Source of the DNA: Scilla litardierei | Lineage: Eukaryota; Streptophyta; Magnoliopsida; Asparagales; Asparagaceae | NCBI GenBank assembly: GCA_030789695.1 | Contig: CM061135.1 | Coordinates: forward strand, 110,802,301-110,866,300 | Length of the DNA: 64,000 nucleotides | Direction: 5' to 3' | In this document: one piece after another, positions 42,347 through 52,713 of the stretch | How positions within the stretch are numbered: the first letter of the stretch is position 1 | Layout: every line of letters begins with the position of its first letter | Translations under genes and position numbers: made by a program | Notes under the pieces: model-generated | What the model was told of the DNA's origin: nothing | Databases searched by the model: none | The model's input: only the letters and a program-made list of their open reading frames with translations

Positions 42347-43125
42347 CAACGGTCGACTGCTGAACTCTTTACAGTCGCATGTCTAAAAACAGTCGACTAT
42401 GTTTTATTCTACAGTCGCCTGTTATGCACATAGTTGACCAATTGATTTTTGGGTTTTCTAAGCTTTAACTCTTTCAGGCGACTGTTGTACATTTTACAGG
42501 CGCCTGTCAAAGAGACAGTCGACTGTGATTTGTTAATCATCCGCTTGCCTATCTTCAGCCCAAAGATCATTTCCATTTCAGCTGGCACTGGCCAGACGAC
42601 TGATTTTGTATTTAGCCTGTCCAAGGCACAGTCGACTGTAAATGCTTCAACAGTCGCCTGTCTATGATTCCTCTGCAGAACTTGCTCTCTGGATTATTTC
42701 AAGTTTTAGTGCCAGACAACTGATGTTGTATTTACATCGACTGTCCGTGGAACAGTCGACTGTCAATGCTTCAATAGTCGTCTGTCTGTAAACTTCTCTC
42801 AGACTCAACTCTCTGGAAAATGTCAGGGTTTGTGACAGTCGACTCATGTTGCTTTCACAGTCGCCTGCCCATGGCACAGGCGCCTGTGTATTCCACATCA
42901 GTCGCCTGTCATGTCTTCCCAGTATTTTCTGAGATTTTCTCAGCTCACCCTTATTGTGGTCAGTCGCCTGTAGAAGTATTTACAGTCGTCTGTTGGATTT
43001 ACAGCGACTGTCTTCTCTTCATCAGTCGACTGTCCACGTGGTAAGTTACCATTTGAATTCTCACCGACCCTCTGACACAGTGCAGCAGTCGACTGTGTTT
43101 TGTTCAACAGTCGACTGTCGCGTGT
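42347..43125. repeat. CAGTCGACTG / CAGGCGCCTG palindrome array
   Basis: More than twenty copies of ACAGTCGACTGT, ACAGTCGCCTGT and ACAGGCGCCTGT occur at irregular spacing. Two different palindromic cores (GTCGAC and GGCGCC) and the hybrid GTCGCC are interspersed. The last copy ends about 87 bp before the TATA box. K carries the same words. Confidence 0.92.
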
Positions 43126-43204
43126 GTAAAATCTATCCGTTGGCTTTTTCTCCACAGATTTCAAAGGGGTTTTTAGGGATTTAGTTTGAGGAATTTGATA
43201 AACC

Positions 43205-43211
43205 TATAAAG
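43205..43211 (+). promoter_or_regulatory. TATA box of LTR G
   Basis: TATAAAG lies in AACCTATAAAGGCAGC, downstream of the palindrome array. Confidence 0.75.
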
Positions 43212-43863
43212 GCAGCATCTGCTGTTTTATTGAGAGGTTACTCACTCATCTATTGAAACCCTAAGCTTTCATCTTCAAGCTCTCAATTCCTAAAGCCCTA
43301 GAATGCCTATCTTTCATTCTCTTGCTCTCTAACGTAGAACCATAGAGAAATCTTCTAGACATTTGGTGCTGTCAAGAGAAAGGGATTTCTTCTCTTCCGA
43401 GAGAGACGTCAACACATCAACACACTTTGCTCCTTCAACTTTTACGTCAAGTCATAGGTGATTGTAAGTGTCGTCAATTCAATATTTCATAACTCTTGTT
43501 ATTAGATTAACTCTCGGTTTGTGAGAGTGATTTGCTAGTTCCCAAGTTGTGGAAGTCAAGGACATCGAGTGTACTTCGATTTCACGTGTATGGTTGCTAC
43601 AAGTGGGTTTAAAGGAAACCTCAAGTTATGGTTCTAACTTGAGTATCAGGTGGTATCTGGGTGGAAGGGACGTAGGATTACCGGGAACAAGTTGGGAAGT
43701 GAATTAGGTAATCTGAACCCTTGAAACATCCTTGTGTTTGCATTGTTTCATTTTAGGGTTTATTTTCATTCCGTATTAATTGTTGGTTAGGAATTTAATT
43801 TGGTGTAATTATCATTTTAAATTGTATAAACACTATTCAACCCCCCTTCTAGTATTTTCCTCA

Positions 43864-45056
43864 TAGCCAGGGACCTTACAAAATCCACTATTCCTTTTGA
43901 ATAGTACAACATGTGCACTTCACCACAAGCCAGTGAATGGGCCAACACGTCTCCACCAAGAGAAACACCTCTCCAACGAGAGAAATACAAATACCTCTCC
44001 CCTTGAAAGCACAACCTCACACTTGAGGTTAAACTTTGAAGCAAATGTTTACAACTTCTCTAAGCCTTGAAGTTGAAACATAATGTGGTTTTAGTGTGGC
44101 TAAGGAGTTGGGTTTCTACTCTATATGATTTGATCTTTGGGAGAGTGGAAATAAGCTAAGAGAATAAAGATTGGGAGAAAGAGCTTAGAGGGGTTTTGGG
44201 TTATTTCTTTTTCTTTTTCTTTTTCTTTGTCATCTAAAACCTCTTAGAATCATTACTAATAAATTTGTGAAGATTCATATATATATAGTGGGAACACTAC
44301 AAGAGAAAAACCCCACAAACTCCTTCCCAACGACGAGAAACTTGTAGTTGAAAAAGTTACAACGGAAAGTTCTAGTCTACTCGTAGTCAATACCTAGTCG
44401 ATTAGGATATGGCTAGTTGACAAGGTAATGAACTCTAATCGACTAGAGATTCCAAAGTGCAGAGCTAGTTTCAGCCAGTTGGGATAGTAGACTAGAGTAT
44501 GTTAGCTAGTCGACAAATCAATGACTTAGTCGGCTAGTCCTTATGATTTGGTCGACTAACTCCTTAGCTAAATAACGGGTGAAACCATATACCAATCTTG
44601 GCAATTAGGGATCATGTTGGTTGACTAGTTTATCCAAAAACATATTATTTGGCTATGAAACCTAGGTTATAATGTAACAATTAAATCCATATTAATTCTA
44701 ATTATTTACCTAAGGTGTTATGTGGGTGTGTGAAATCTTCAAGGCATTACATAATATCTAAGACAAGAAATAAAATGTTACAAAATATATATATATAATT
44801 TCCTTTAAGCATGATTTGTTGTAGATTTGTCATCATCTTCTTGTTATAGAAGTCTTCAAATCATCCTTGCCTTGGAGTCACACCACCACCATAATTTGCC
44901 AAGCTTTACTTTGAGATCTTGCTTTGTTTATCCTTCAAGCTTGAGTAAATAATTATTTGTCTAATTCAACCATTCATACTTAATGAAATTCATTAGACCA
45001 CAAAACAATGTTTGCTCGTCATCAAAACATGTATTGGGTTTATCCAATACTCAACA
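43864..45056 (-). repeat. 3' LTR of H, truncated
   Basis: On the minus strand it starts TGTTGAGTATTGGATAAACC at 45056. It carries diverged CTAGTCGACTAG words (44373-44570) and a TATATATATA box at 44277-44288. It breaks at about 43864 against LTR G. Confidence 0.78.
44373..44570. repeat. CTAGTCGACTAG palindrome array in LTR H
   Basis: Words such as CTAGTCGATTAG, CTAATCGACTAG, GCTAGTCGACAA and GTCGACTAAC occur about every 25-40 bp. The homologous block in the other LTR is at 49097-49300. They lie upstream of the minus-strand TATA box. Confidence 0.8.
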
Positions 45057-46112
45057 TTCTGCCTCTTTTTTATGATGACAAACATATCATTCAAAATCAA
45101 GAAAATTAATCAACTTAAACAAAATTAAATTCTTACTCTCCCTAACATTGTGCATACTTCCCTTGAATTGTTTGCATCATCTTTATTTTGATGACACCCC
45201 TTGAATTTCACTCTCTTCCTTTTGTCATCACTAAAAGTTGGGTGTCTAAGTGATAATGGCATCGCTCCCCCTTTCCTTCTTGAGAGTTGCATCAAAACAT
45301 GTATGCTCCCTCTATTAAATAGGAAATCTAAAAATAAGAGATCAGAGCGTGGCATCCTATCCATTTAGGATCCTTGGATTAAGTCTTGAAATCAAATTAA
45401 TCTTATCTTATCAAAGACTATCAAATTAAATTTTAATTTAAATATATTTAAATTAAATTCGGGTATCAACAAGATAAACATATAAGCATGGATACCTAAC
45501 ATAATGGGTTCAAAGATAATCATCCAATAGGAACCCAAAGCCGATTTGAATTTGTTTTCCTAGCATGCACATACAAACAGGCATAAGATTCATGCATATT
45601 TTATTTTGTTTATATATGCATGTTTATCACATTTATCCAAATACTTTAGTGCCCAAATCTTATCAAGAAATTTATGCTTAGACATGAAATTCCTTTTAAT
45701 ATATGGATGCTTAAACACATGATTTATCAAATCCAATCTTTGATGAGAAATATTAGAAATATTGGATTTCACATTTGTTTTTCATGCAAATTTATTATAC
45801 ATGAAAACATAACTTTCTTTTTATCAAAATTAGCGTGAAAATTCTTTTTAACATGATTCTTTTTAATTTTGAGATTACGCTTAGATTTAGAATCATGCAT
45901 ACATGAAGAATTTGTTCTTCAGCTACCATTGTTCTTAATAAAATTATCATATTTAAGAACAAACTCTTCATGCTTCAATTTACTCAAAGATATATCATTA
46001 GCAAGCACATAATTTTTTAGCATTTAAATATTTACAATCAACCATGAGTAAGATATTTTCCTCTTTAAATTTTTTATTTTCTAAGCTCGGTTTCTCAATG
46101 ATCAAACTAGCA
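45057..46112 (-). other. AT-rich internal remnant of H with polypurine tract
   Basis: On the minus strand AAAAAAGAGGCAGAA (45057-45071) precedes the LTR. The rest is AT-rich with short broken frames. I see no gene. Confidence 0.55.
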
Positions 46113-46800
46113 TCATTTAGTTTTTGAAAGAGAAGTATTAAGCTCATTACACAAGGTATCATATTTTAGAGACAATACACTATGCACATATATTAAACAC
46201 TCATGATCATGCATCAAAATATTATTTTCATTCTTTAACATATCATGATCATGAACTAATACATTATGATTACTTTTCAGATTTTTATGATCATGCTTCA
46301 ATAATCTAAATTTATTTTGCAATAATTTATAATGGTTAACTAAATCATTAAATGTATTTACTAACTCATTATAATCACCATCATCATCTGAGTTAGATAT
46401 TACATCAATTTCCCATTGAGCCATGATGCACAAAATAGCCATTTCCCCTTGTTGTTCCTCTTCTTGATTATTTGTGATTGAAGCATTAGAGGAAGATTCT
46501 TCAAATTAGCAAGCATGTACTACAATTGGTTTGCAATAGTTGCTCCTGACACATACTTTCAATACCTTTTCATTGAGGGTGGCCATTCAGTTTTCTTCAT
46601 TTGACCACTTGGAGGCAAATGCTGAAGATTTGCAACAAGGCTCCACAAGACTCATATATCATGGTCAATGGACATTTTATATTACTTCATTTGGTTCTAC
46701 CATTGACTATAGGGAAGGTTGTCGAACAATAGGGGTCTCGATGGATCTTGTCCTTCAGGGAACGTGTTACATGTTGACGCCATCCAAATGCCAAGCTCTG
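46113..46800 (-). pseudogene. Gag remnant of H
   Basis: A 109-codon open frame (46442-46113) reads as an acidic, asparagine/histidine-rich heptad pattern: S-N-S-D-D-D-G-D-Y-N-E-L, then L-L-Q-N-K-F-R-L-L-K-H-D-H-K-N-L. This resembles the coiled-coil C-terminal half of SIRE-type gag (K has the equivalent at about 54000-54300). Upstream sequence towards the PBS is degraded. No zinc knuckle or pol is left. Confidence 0.6.
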
Positions 46801-46811
46801 ATACCAATTGG
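46798..46811 (-). other. Primer binding site of H (initiator tRNA-Met)
   Basis: The minus strand reads TTGGTATCAGAGC shortly after the LTR end GGGAACCA, the standard copia PBS. Confidence 0.85.
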
Positions 46812-47631
46812 TGGTTCCCTGTGGATGGAAAGTAGAACACTATAAGGGATGAATAGTGTTTATGAAATTTAAAACAAATCCTCTAGATTTCTACCTAACA
46901 ATTCAATTAGAGGTACCTAAATAAATATTAATCAACAACTGTAAATGATACTATAGAGATAAATTGCAAAAGCTTTTATTTTTGGATGTAAATGAACCAA
47001 CACAAAGATATAGAGAGTATAGGAAATACCAATGAAGACAATCACAAACATGGTACATTTACCCTGGTTCAGGCACCCGGTGCCCTACATCTAGCCATGT
47101 ATCCACTCTGGGACAAATCCATTATTCCTCTTTAATAGTACAACACGTCCACTTCACTATAAACCAGTGAAAGGACCAACACCACTTCACCAAGAGCAAC
47201 ACCTCTCTAATGATAGCAATACAAACACATTTTCTCTTGAGAGCACTTCCTTACACTTAAGGTTACAACTTTAAAGCATAAAGATTTACAACTCCATAAG
47301 CCTTGATGATGAAGCACAATGTGATTGTAATGTTTTGGATTTCTACTCTATAAGATTGATCATTGAGAGAGTAGAAATAAGTGTTAGTCCCATTTAAACC
47401 CTCATTTTCCTGCTCTCTTCTTATTTTCTTCATTTACCCCATAGCATCATCGCTATTTTCTCCATTTTTATTTATTTTTATCCTTTTGATACCTTGGGTA
47501 TGTGATTTGTGCATTTCAGGGGATAAATGCTCAAACGATGCAAAAATATGATTTATGGAGCAAGGGAGATGGAACGCCAAGAATTAGCGAAGGTCGGAGC
47601 TAAAGGAGAGGAGACACGAGCTAAAGAGCTG

Positions 47632-47952
47632 ACAGCACGGCCGTGCATGCCAGTGCATGGTCATGCCATATCATATGGCCAAAGGGAAAGGCTACAGAAG
47701 ATCAACACAGTCGTGCTAACCGGCTGCACGACGTGCATATTTCCCTGCAGTGAAGCAGCGGGCTCACTGGCAGCACGGGCGTTTTTCACGGCCATGTTGC
47801 GCCCGTGCTACCTGGAGCGGGTTTGGGCTTAAAAGAGGATTGACACGACCGTGCTGGAACGAAGCACGGTCGTGCTCATAGCAGTAGTACTGGCTGGCCC
47901 TAGTTTCTCAAGCGGCTGCAAGCCATGCAAATTTGTAGCACAGCCGTGCGCC
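47632..47952. repeat. GCACGGCCGTGC palindrome array in solo LTR I
   Basis: AGCACGGCCGTGCATG (47636), CACGACGTGC (47727), GACCGTGCTGG with AGCACGGTCGTGCT (47846-47879) and AGCACAGCCGTGCG (47938-47951) are variants of one palindrome. The last ends about 22 bp before the TATA box. Confidence 0.85.
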
Positions 47953-47971
47953 CTTATAATTTTGCATGTAC

Positions 47972-47980
47972 TATAAATAT
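47972..47980 (+). promoter_or_regulatory. TATA box of solo LTR I
   Basis: TATAAATAT in GTACTATAAATATTTATGCG implies transcription on the plus strand. Confidence 0.7.
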
Positions 47981-48925
47981 TTATGCGTGAATTGAGGGAC
48001 GAAGATTCTTTCCTCCTGCGAATTTTTAAGGGTTCTTCTCCCCCTTGGGGGTTTTTTCTTCATGGTATTAGTAAGACTAAATTCTAGTTATTTTGTAATG
48101 AATTCTTATTTGATTTTAGTTAAATTCCATTGTGTTGTCTTTAATTTCATTTCTCTTGCTTTTGCCATGTTTTTCCCTATTTGATGTTTATCTCTTATTG
48201 TGATGTTAGTAGAGTAGATTTTTTGTGCCTAGGGCTTGGCTAAACCCTAGTGTGGGTTGTTCATATGGGTGGATCATCCCAAATATCTTGCTAATTAGGG
48301 GTCTAGTCTTAGGAATAGGGTTGGATGGGCTTACTTCATCCCACCTCGTAGCTGAGGGCAGGGGTGAGTGGCTTTCTAGTGTTAGGCATCGACTAACCCT
48401 CAGGCACACTCACTAGAGCCATCAGTACCGTGGCTTCCGACTAACCATTGAAGGTTACACCTAGAGGTCCAACCTATTCTCTTAGTCCTCTCTCACGGTT
48501 AAACATCGAGGGGATGAAGATTGAGACTCGACTATTATCTAGGCTACTGCCCATTGGCTCGAGAAGCTAGGTCGATCCACATGTTCAATTAGCGCTAGCG
48601 GTGATGCTTGGCCCTTGGCACCTTTCTTTATCTTTGTATTTTAGTGTAATTATCACTTTTCCATTTCCATTCGCATAGCTAGCTAGGTATATAATTGATC
48701 GATACTCAAACCATCACATCCCTATGTTCGACACCTGCTGCATACGATCCGTATTGCTCGTGGTTACTATAAATATCTTTTGCACGTCATAGAAATTGTA
48801 CGAGCAATAAGCTCAAGAGAATAAAGATTGAGAACAAGAGCTTTAGATGGGGTTTGCGCTTTTTCTTTTTCTTTTTCTTTCTCATCTACAACGTCTTAGG
48901 ATCATTACAAATAAATCTGAGGTGA

Positions 48926-48928
<3 letters not shown>

Positions 48929-49018
<90 letters not shown>
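48929..49018. repeat. (TA)27(GT)18 microsatellite
   Basis: About 54 bp of AT repeat (48929-48982) are followed by 36 bp of GT repeat. It occupies the place of the short TATATATATA box in the other LTR of H (44277-44288). Confidence 0.95.
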
Positions 49019-49021
<3 letters not shown>

Positions 49022-49783
49022 AAAATTGCAAGAGAAACCAAAGACCCATTTCCAATAGCTAGAAACGGTCAGTAGAAAAAGATGCAATAACTAATTCTAA
49101 TCGACTAGTAGCCATTACTTAGGTGACTAGGCCATGACTAGTCGACTAGGCAATGTACTATGGTCAATTAGAAATTCCAGAATGCAGAGCCAGTTTTAGC
49201 CAGTTGGGCTAGTTAACTATAGTACGTTAGCTAGTCAACTAATCAACGAATTGGTCGACTAGTCCTTATACTCTAATCAACTAACTCCTCAGCTAAACAA
49301 AGGGTGAAACCCTAAATCAGTCTAATCTACTAGTGATCATATTGGTCAACTAGTTTACCTAGAAAACTATTGTTTGGCTATGAAACCTGGGTTTTAATGT
49401 ACCAATTAAATCCATATTAATTCGAATTGTTTACCTAAGATTTCATATGTGTGTGTGACATTTTCAAGGTATTACATAGCATGTAAGACAAGAAATAAAA
49501 TATCACAACAAATATATAACAAATATGCCTTCAAGATTGATTTGTTGTAGCTATTGGACCTTATCTTTTTGTCATAGAAGTCTTGAAATCCTCATTGCCT
49601 TAGAGTCATATCACCACAATAATTTACCAAGCTTTGCTTTAAGATGTTGATTTGTTTGTCCATCAAGATTGAGCAAATAATTTTTTATCTAAGTCAAACT
49701 ATCATACTTAATGAAATTCATTGGATCACAAACAAATGTTTGCGCATCATCACAACATGTATTCGAGTATCCAATACTCGACA

Positions 49784-50088
49784 AAGGTGGGTAAGAATTT
49801 AATTTTGTTTAAATTTAATTAAATTTCTTGATTTTGAATGATATATTTGTCATCATCAAAAGGTAGAGAATATTAAGTATTGGATACTCCAATACATGCT
49901 TTGATGGTGATGAGCAAACATTGTTTTGTGATCTAATGAATTTTATTAAGTGAGACAGGTTGAATTAGACCCAAAATTAGTTGCTTAAGTTGAAAGACAA
50001 ACAAAGTAAGATCTCAAAGCAAAGCTTGGCAAATCATGGTGGTGGTGTGACTCTAAGGCAAGAAAAAGTTGATGTACTCAAAGACAAG
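49784..50088 (+). repeat. Fragment J: H-like 3' internal end and LTR start, plus strand
   Basis: Sequence 49784-49870 mirrors the H polypurine side (compare the reverse complement of 45057-45140), with CATCATCAAAAGGTAGAGAA before an LTR start TATTAAGTATTGG (49871). The LTR breaks off at 50088. It is a second, oppositely oriented H-family copy abutting H. Confidence 0.7.
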
Positions 50089-50370
50089 TGTAATAACCCC
50101 AATTTGAATATACGAGTATTAATACGTATTTTTGGAATGTATACGTGCGTATAAATTTTTGGGGTATTTCCATTATTTTTCTTAATTTTTTTGGTGAAGA
50201 AATTATTTTTAAATTAATTTCTAGAAACCATGGGTTTATTTAAAACAAGTATTTAAGAGTAATACTTGAATTAGAATGAGTGTACATGGTATAATGAAAG
50301 TATTTCTATTTAATTAAAATCAAAAATCCTAAATTTACCATGTTAAGCCACTTCCTCCTAAAGAGGTTTC
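50089..50370 (+). repeat. 282-bp fragment of another LTR
   Basis: It starts TGTAATAACCCCAATTTG, an opening common in Ty3 chromovirus LTRs, and is AT-rich. It is cut by the insertion of L at 50371. The family is not determined. Confidence 0.5.
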
Positions 50371-50818
50371 TGACATGCGTTTATATTTTAATATTCACGC
50401 ACGTCTTCTCCGTAATTTTCCATCGCTTTTCATTGTTTCAAATCCGTTCCTTTGTGATTTTATAGTTCCTTTTTACTTTCCTTGTTTTGTGCGCTTTTGC
50501 AAGATATTGCTAGCGCAGGGGACATACAAGACCAACATCATGAGTCCCCGGAGCAACGGGAGGTGTCGCATGAGGCCCCGAGAGCCATTTGTCAAGGAAA
50601 ACCATGTATCAGCTCTCAACCGATCGGGTAGAAAAGCCACCCAATCGGTTCATGCGGCCATATCAGTCCCGAGGAAGAGGCAGATCCACCCGATCGGTTT
50701 AGTGATCGGGTGGATATGACATAGAACGCTGTTTTGAGAGTCAAGGTTCATCCGGTTGGTTGACTTGTCAACCGATCGGGTCACCTGTAGCCACTGCTTC
50801 CCATGCTCAAGAAGTCGA
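50371..50818 (+). repeat. 5' LTR of L, first part
   Basis: It starts TGACATGCGTTTATATTTTAA, related to the LTR starts at 582 and 4981, and contains CCGATCGGGT palindromes (50618-50785). It is interrupted by K at 50819. Confidence 0.85.
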
Positions 50819-51258
50819 TGTTGAGTATTGGTGTCTCATACCAATCTTATTTTGATGATGATCACAACATTATGTTGTTGCTAATGAATCTCATGTTTTA
50901 GTCTCTCAGTTTATTTCAAGGATATCTTTCTTGGAGAATAATCACCTGGTGTAAGGATGGACATCATGTGAAGAAGGGCCAAAGTTTGGACTCAAGGAGT
51001 GCCAAAGCTTGGAGATGATGGAGAGCAATCTAGGCATCAAGATTGAAGACTTAGACTCTTAAGAAAACTTTGTAATCCATGTAATTTACTTTATTGCTTT
51101 CTCTCTCTTTTGAGTCTAGGGTTGATGTAATGCCTTGCTAGATGGTTTGCTCATTCATGCACATGCATTTAACCATCTTAGTGAACCTTAGGATTATCAT
51201 AGAATCCAACCCAATAGGTTCACTCTGTCCAAAGACTCACTTGGAGTCTCTGGCTTTC

Positions 51259-51790
51259 CGTCAGTCGCCTGATGAGGGATACACAGTCGACTGGGTGATT
51301 TCCAGTCGCCTGTAGATCCTTCTACAGTCGCCTGATTTGCACAGCTCAAGTCAACATTTCTATTGACTCAATCTTGAGCTTTACGCACAGTCGCCTGACG
51401 ATCAGTTTACAGTCGTCTGTATATTTACAGTCACCTGCAAATTGGCCAATAGTCGCCTGTCTAGCGTAAGTGCAATCTCTGCATCTCTCTGTCTTCTCTC
51501 CATACTTTACAGTAGTCGACTGATGAAGAATGTACAGTCGCCTGACTATTTGACAGTCGACTGTATTATTAACATCAATCGCCTGTGCGAAGAATTGGAG
51601 AAAGAGTGCAGCTCTCTGTTTCGATCCATCCCCTGCTGCAGTCATCTGCTGAAGGATTTATAGGCGCCTGTCATGTTTGTCAGTCGATTGTATTGACTTC
51701 GTTAGTCGACTGTCCCGGCTCAGATTATAGCCGTTGGATATTTTCTAGCTGTTGATCAGTCGACTGTCTTATGATCATCAGTCGACTGTT
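51259..51790. repeat. CAGTCGACTG / CAGTCGCCTG array in LTR K
   Basis: About eighteen copies occur, mixing GTCGAC, GTCGCC and GGCGCC cores as in G. The 3' LTR repeats it at 56154-56690, where several copies carry different single-base changes. The last copy ends about 87 bp before the TATA box. Confidence 0.92.
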
Positions 51791-51875
51791 CATGTCGTTT
51801 TCACCCAGTTTCTAGCCGTTGCAGATTTGATTATTTGGCTGTTTCTTTAGATTTTTGGGCTTGATATAGGATTCC

Positions 51876-51884
51876 TATATATAT
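51876..51884 (+). promoter_or_regulatory. TATA box of LTR K
   Basis: TATATATAT in GGATTCCTATATATATGAGTG; the same box lies at 56770-56778 in the 3' LTR. Confidence 0.7.
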
Positions 51885-52194
51885 GAGTGTGCTGCCATCA
51901 TTGAGAACTCTTGACAACATTTGATAAACTCTTGACTCTATAGAAATTCTCAAGAGATCAATTAGCCACTCTCAAGCTCCCTCATTTCTCTCTATTGAGC
52001 ATTCATCTTCCTTCATGCATTGAAGTCCAGCTCAAGGAAAATCATCCAAGTGCTCTCAAGCATATTCCAACACTTGGAGATCCTCTTCTATGCCTTGCAT
52101 TCATTCATGAGTAAGCATCTCAAGGCATAGGTAAGAGTATTTACTTTACAGGGTGTAATTTGCTTTCCTATTTCTCTTTGTGTGATTAGGATAC

Positions 52195-52450
52195 TCTCTT
52201 TGTGGGAGTTTCTCTCTTTGTGGGATGTTGTCTCTTTCTGGGATTAGGGAATTCTCTTTGTGGGAATTAACTCTCTGTGTGGGAGTTCTAGTGTCCTAGT
52301 GTAGGGCTAACCCTAATTCTCTGAGTGGGAGTTAGTGATTCTCTGTGTGGGAGTCTTGATCCTTGTGTAGGATTGGTTGGGTCCTTGTGTAGGGCATAAA
52401 TCCTCTTTGTGGGGTATCTCCTTGGGAGATTTGTATTCACTTCTCTGTGT
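52195..52450 (+). repeat. Degenerate TCTCTTTGTGGGAG repeats in U5 of K
   Basis: About a dozen related words (CTCTTTGTGGGAG, CTCTGTGTGGGAG, CCTTGTGTAGGGC) follow each other at 15-30 bp spacing. The 3' LTR has the same run at 57075-57350. Minus-strand open frames over them are artefacts. Confidence 0.85.
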
Positions 52451-52680
52451 GGGAATATAGTGAATATTGGTGTGGCTGGATGTACCCAAGTTTGGGGAAC
52501 CAGGGTAAAACTTTGTGTTTGCGTTTGGATTGATTGTGCCATTTAATTCCTCTTGCATTTATAATTCCACATTTGCAAGTTAAATTTTATTTGGACAATT
52601 TTATTGCCATTACACTATTCACCCCTCCCCCCTCCTAGTGTGTGTTGTTAGTATTGCAAGGGTTAGACGATCCCTACAAT

Positions 52681-52691
52681 TGGTACAGAGC
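52681..52691 (+). other. Primer binding site of K (variant tRNA-Met site)
   Basis: TGGTACAGAGC lacks one T compared with the usual TGGTATCAGAGC and starts two bases after the LTR end. The shortened site may prime poorly. Confidence 0.75.
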
Positions 52692-52713
52692 AAGGTTAAA
52701 GCATACTGCAACG

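Larger units (their letters stand above)
41960..43863 (+). repeat. 3' LTR of G, SIRE type, 3'-truncated
   Basis: It starts TGTTGAGTATTGGAC. U3 has the CAGTCGACTG/CAGTCGCCTG array (42347-43125), with TATAAAG at 43205-43211. The end zone ACTATTCAACCCCCC resembles that of K, but the LTR breaks off at about 43863 into the oppositely oriented LTR of H. Confidence 0.8.
47382..48806. mobile_element. Solo LTR I (1425 bp) with ATAAG target-site duplication
   Basis: It begins TGTTAGTCCC and ends GTACGAGCA, flanked by ATAAG at 47377-47381 and 48807-48811, inside LTR H. It contains GCACGGCCGTGC-type palindromes and a TATA box, but no internal region, PBS or polypurine tract. It is therefore what remains after LTR-LTR recombination. 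The family is not represented elsewhere in the window. Confidence 0.9.
43864..49783 (-). mobile_element. Element H: SIRE-type deletion derivative, minus strand
   Basis: The minus-strand order is a 5' LTR (49783-46812, interrupted by solo LTR I), a tRNA-Met PBS (46801-46811 region), a short internal region with a gag remnant, a polypurine tract (45057-45071) and a 3' LTR (45056-43864, lacking its last 280 bp). The LTRs are homologous (AGAGAATAAAGATTG, TTGTAGATTTGTC) but visibly diverged, so H is old. Pol is absent. Confidence 0.78.
46812..49783 (-). repeat. 5' LTR of H, interrupted by solo LTR I
   Basis: Without the 1425-bp insertion and its duplicated target it is about 1.54 kb. On the minus strand it starts TGTCGAGTATTGG at 49783. 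The TATA position of the other copy is occupied here by a long (TA)n(TG)n microsatellite. Confidence 0.8.
50819..52678 (+). repeat. 5' LTR of K
   Basis: It contains the CAGTCGACTG array (51259-51790), a TATATATAT box (51876-51884) and, in U5, a tandem run of TCTCTTTGTGGGAG words (52195-52450). It is colinear with 55713-57574. Confidence 0.92.

Noticed and set aside
48847..49062. Ile/Tyr- and Cys/Val-repeat frame
   Set aside because: It is a translation of the (TA)n(GT)n microsatellite.
50814..50818. Target-site duplication for K
   Set aside because: GTCGA on the left and ATCAG on the right do not match, so I do not claim one.
52288..52558. Minus-strand frames of about 80 codons, repeated at 57183-57437
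   Set aside because: They are translations of the U5 repeat TCTCTTTGTGGGAG and occur in both LTRs of K.
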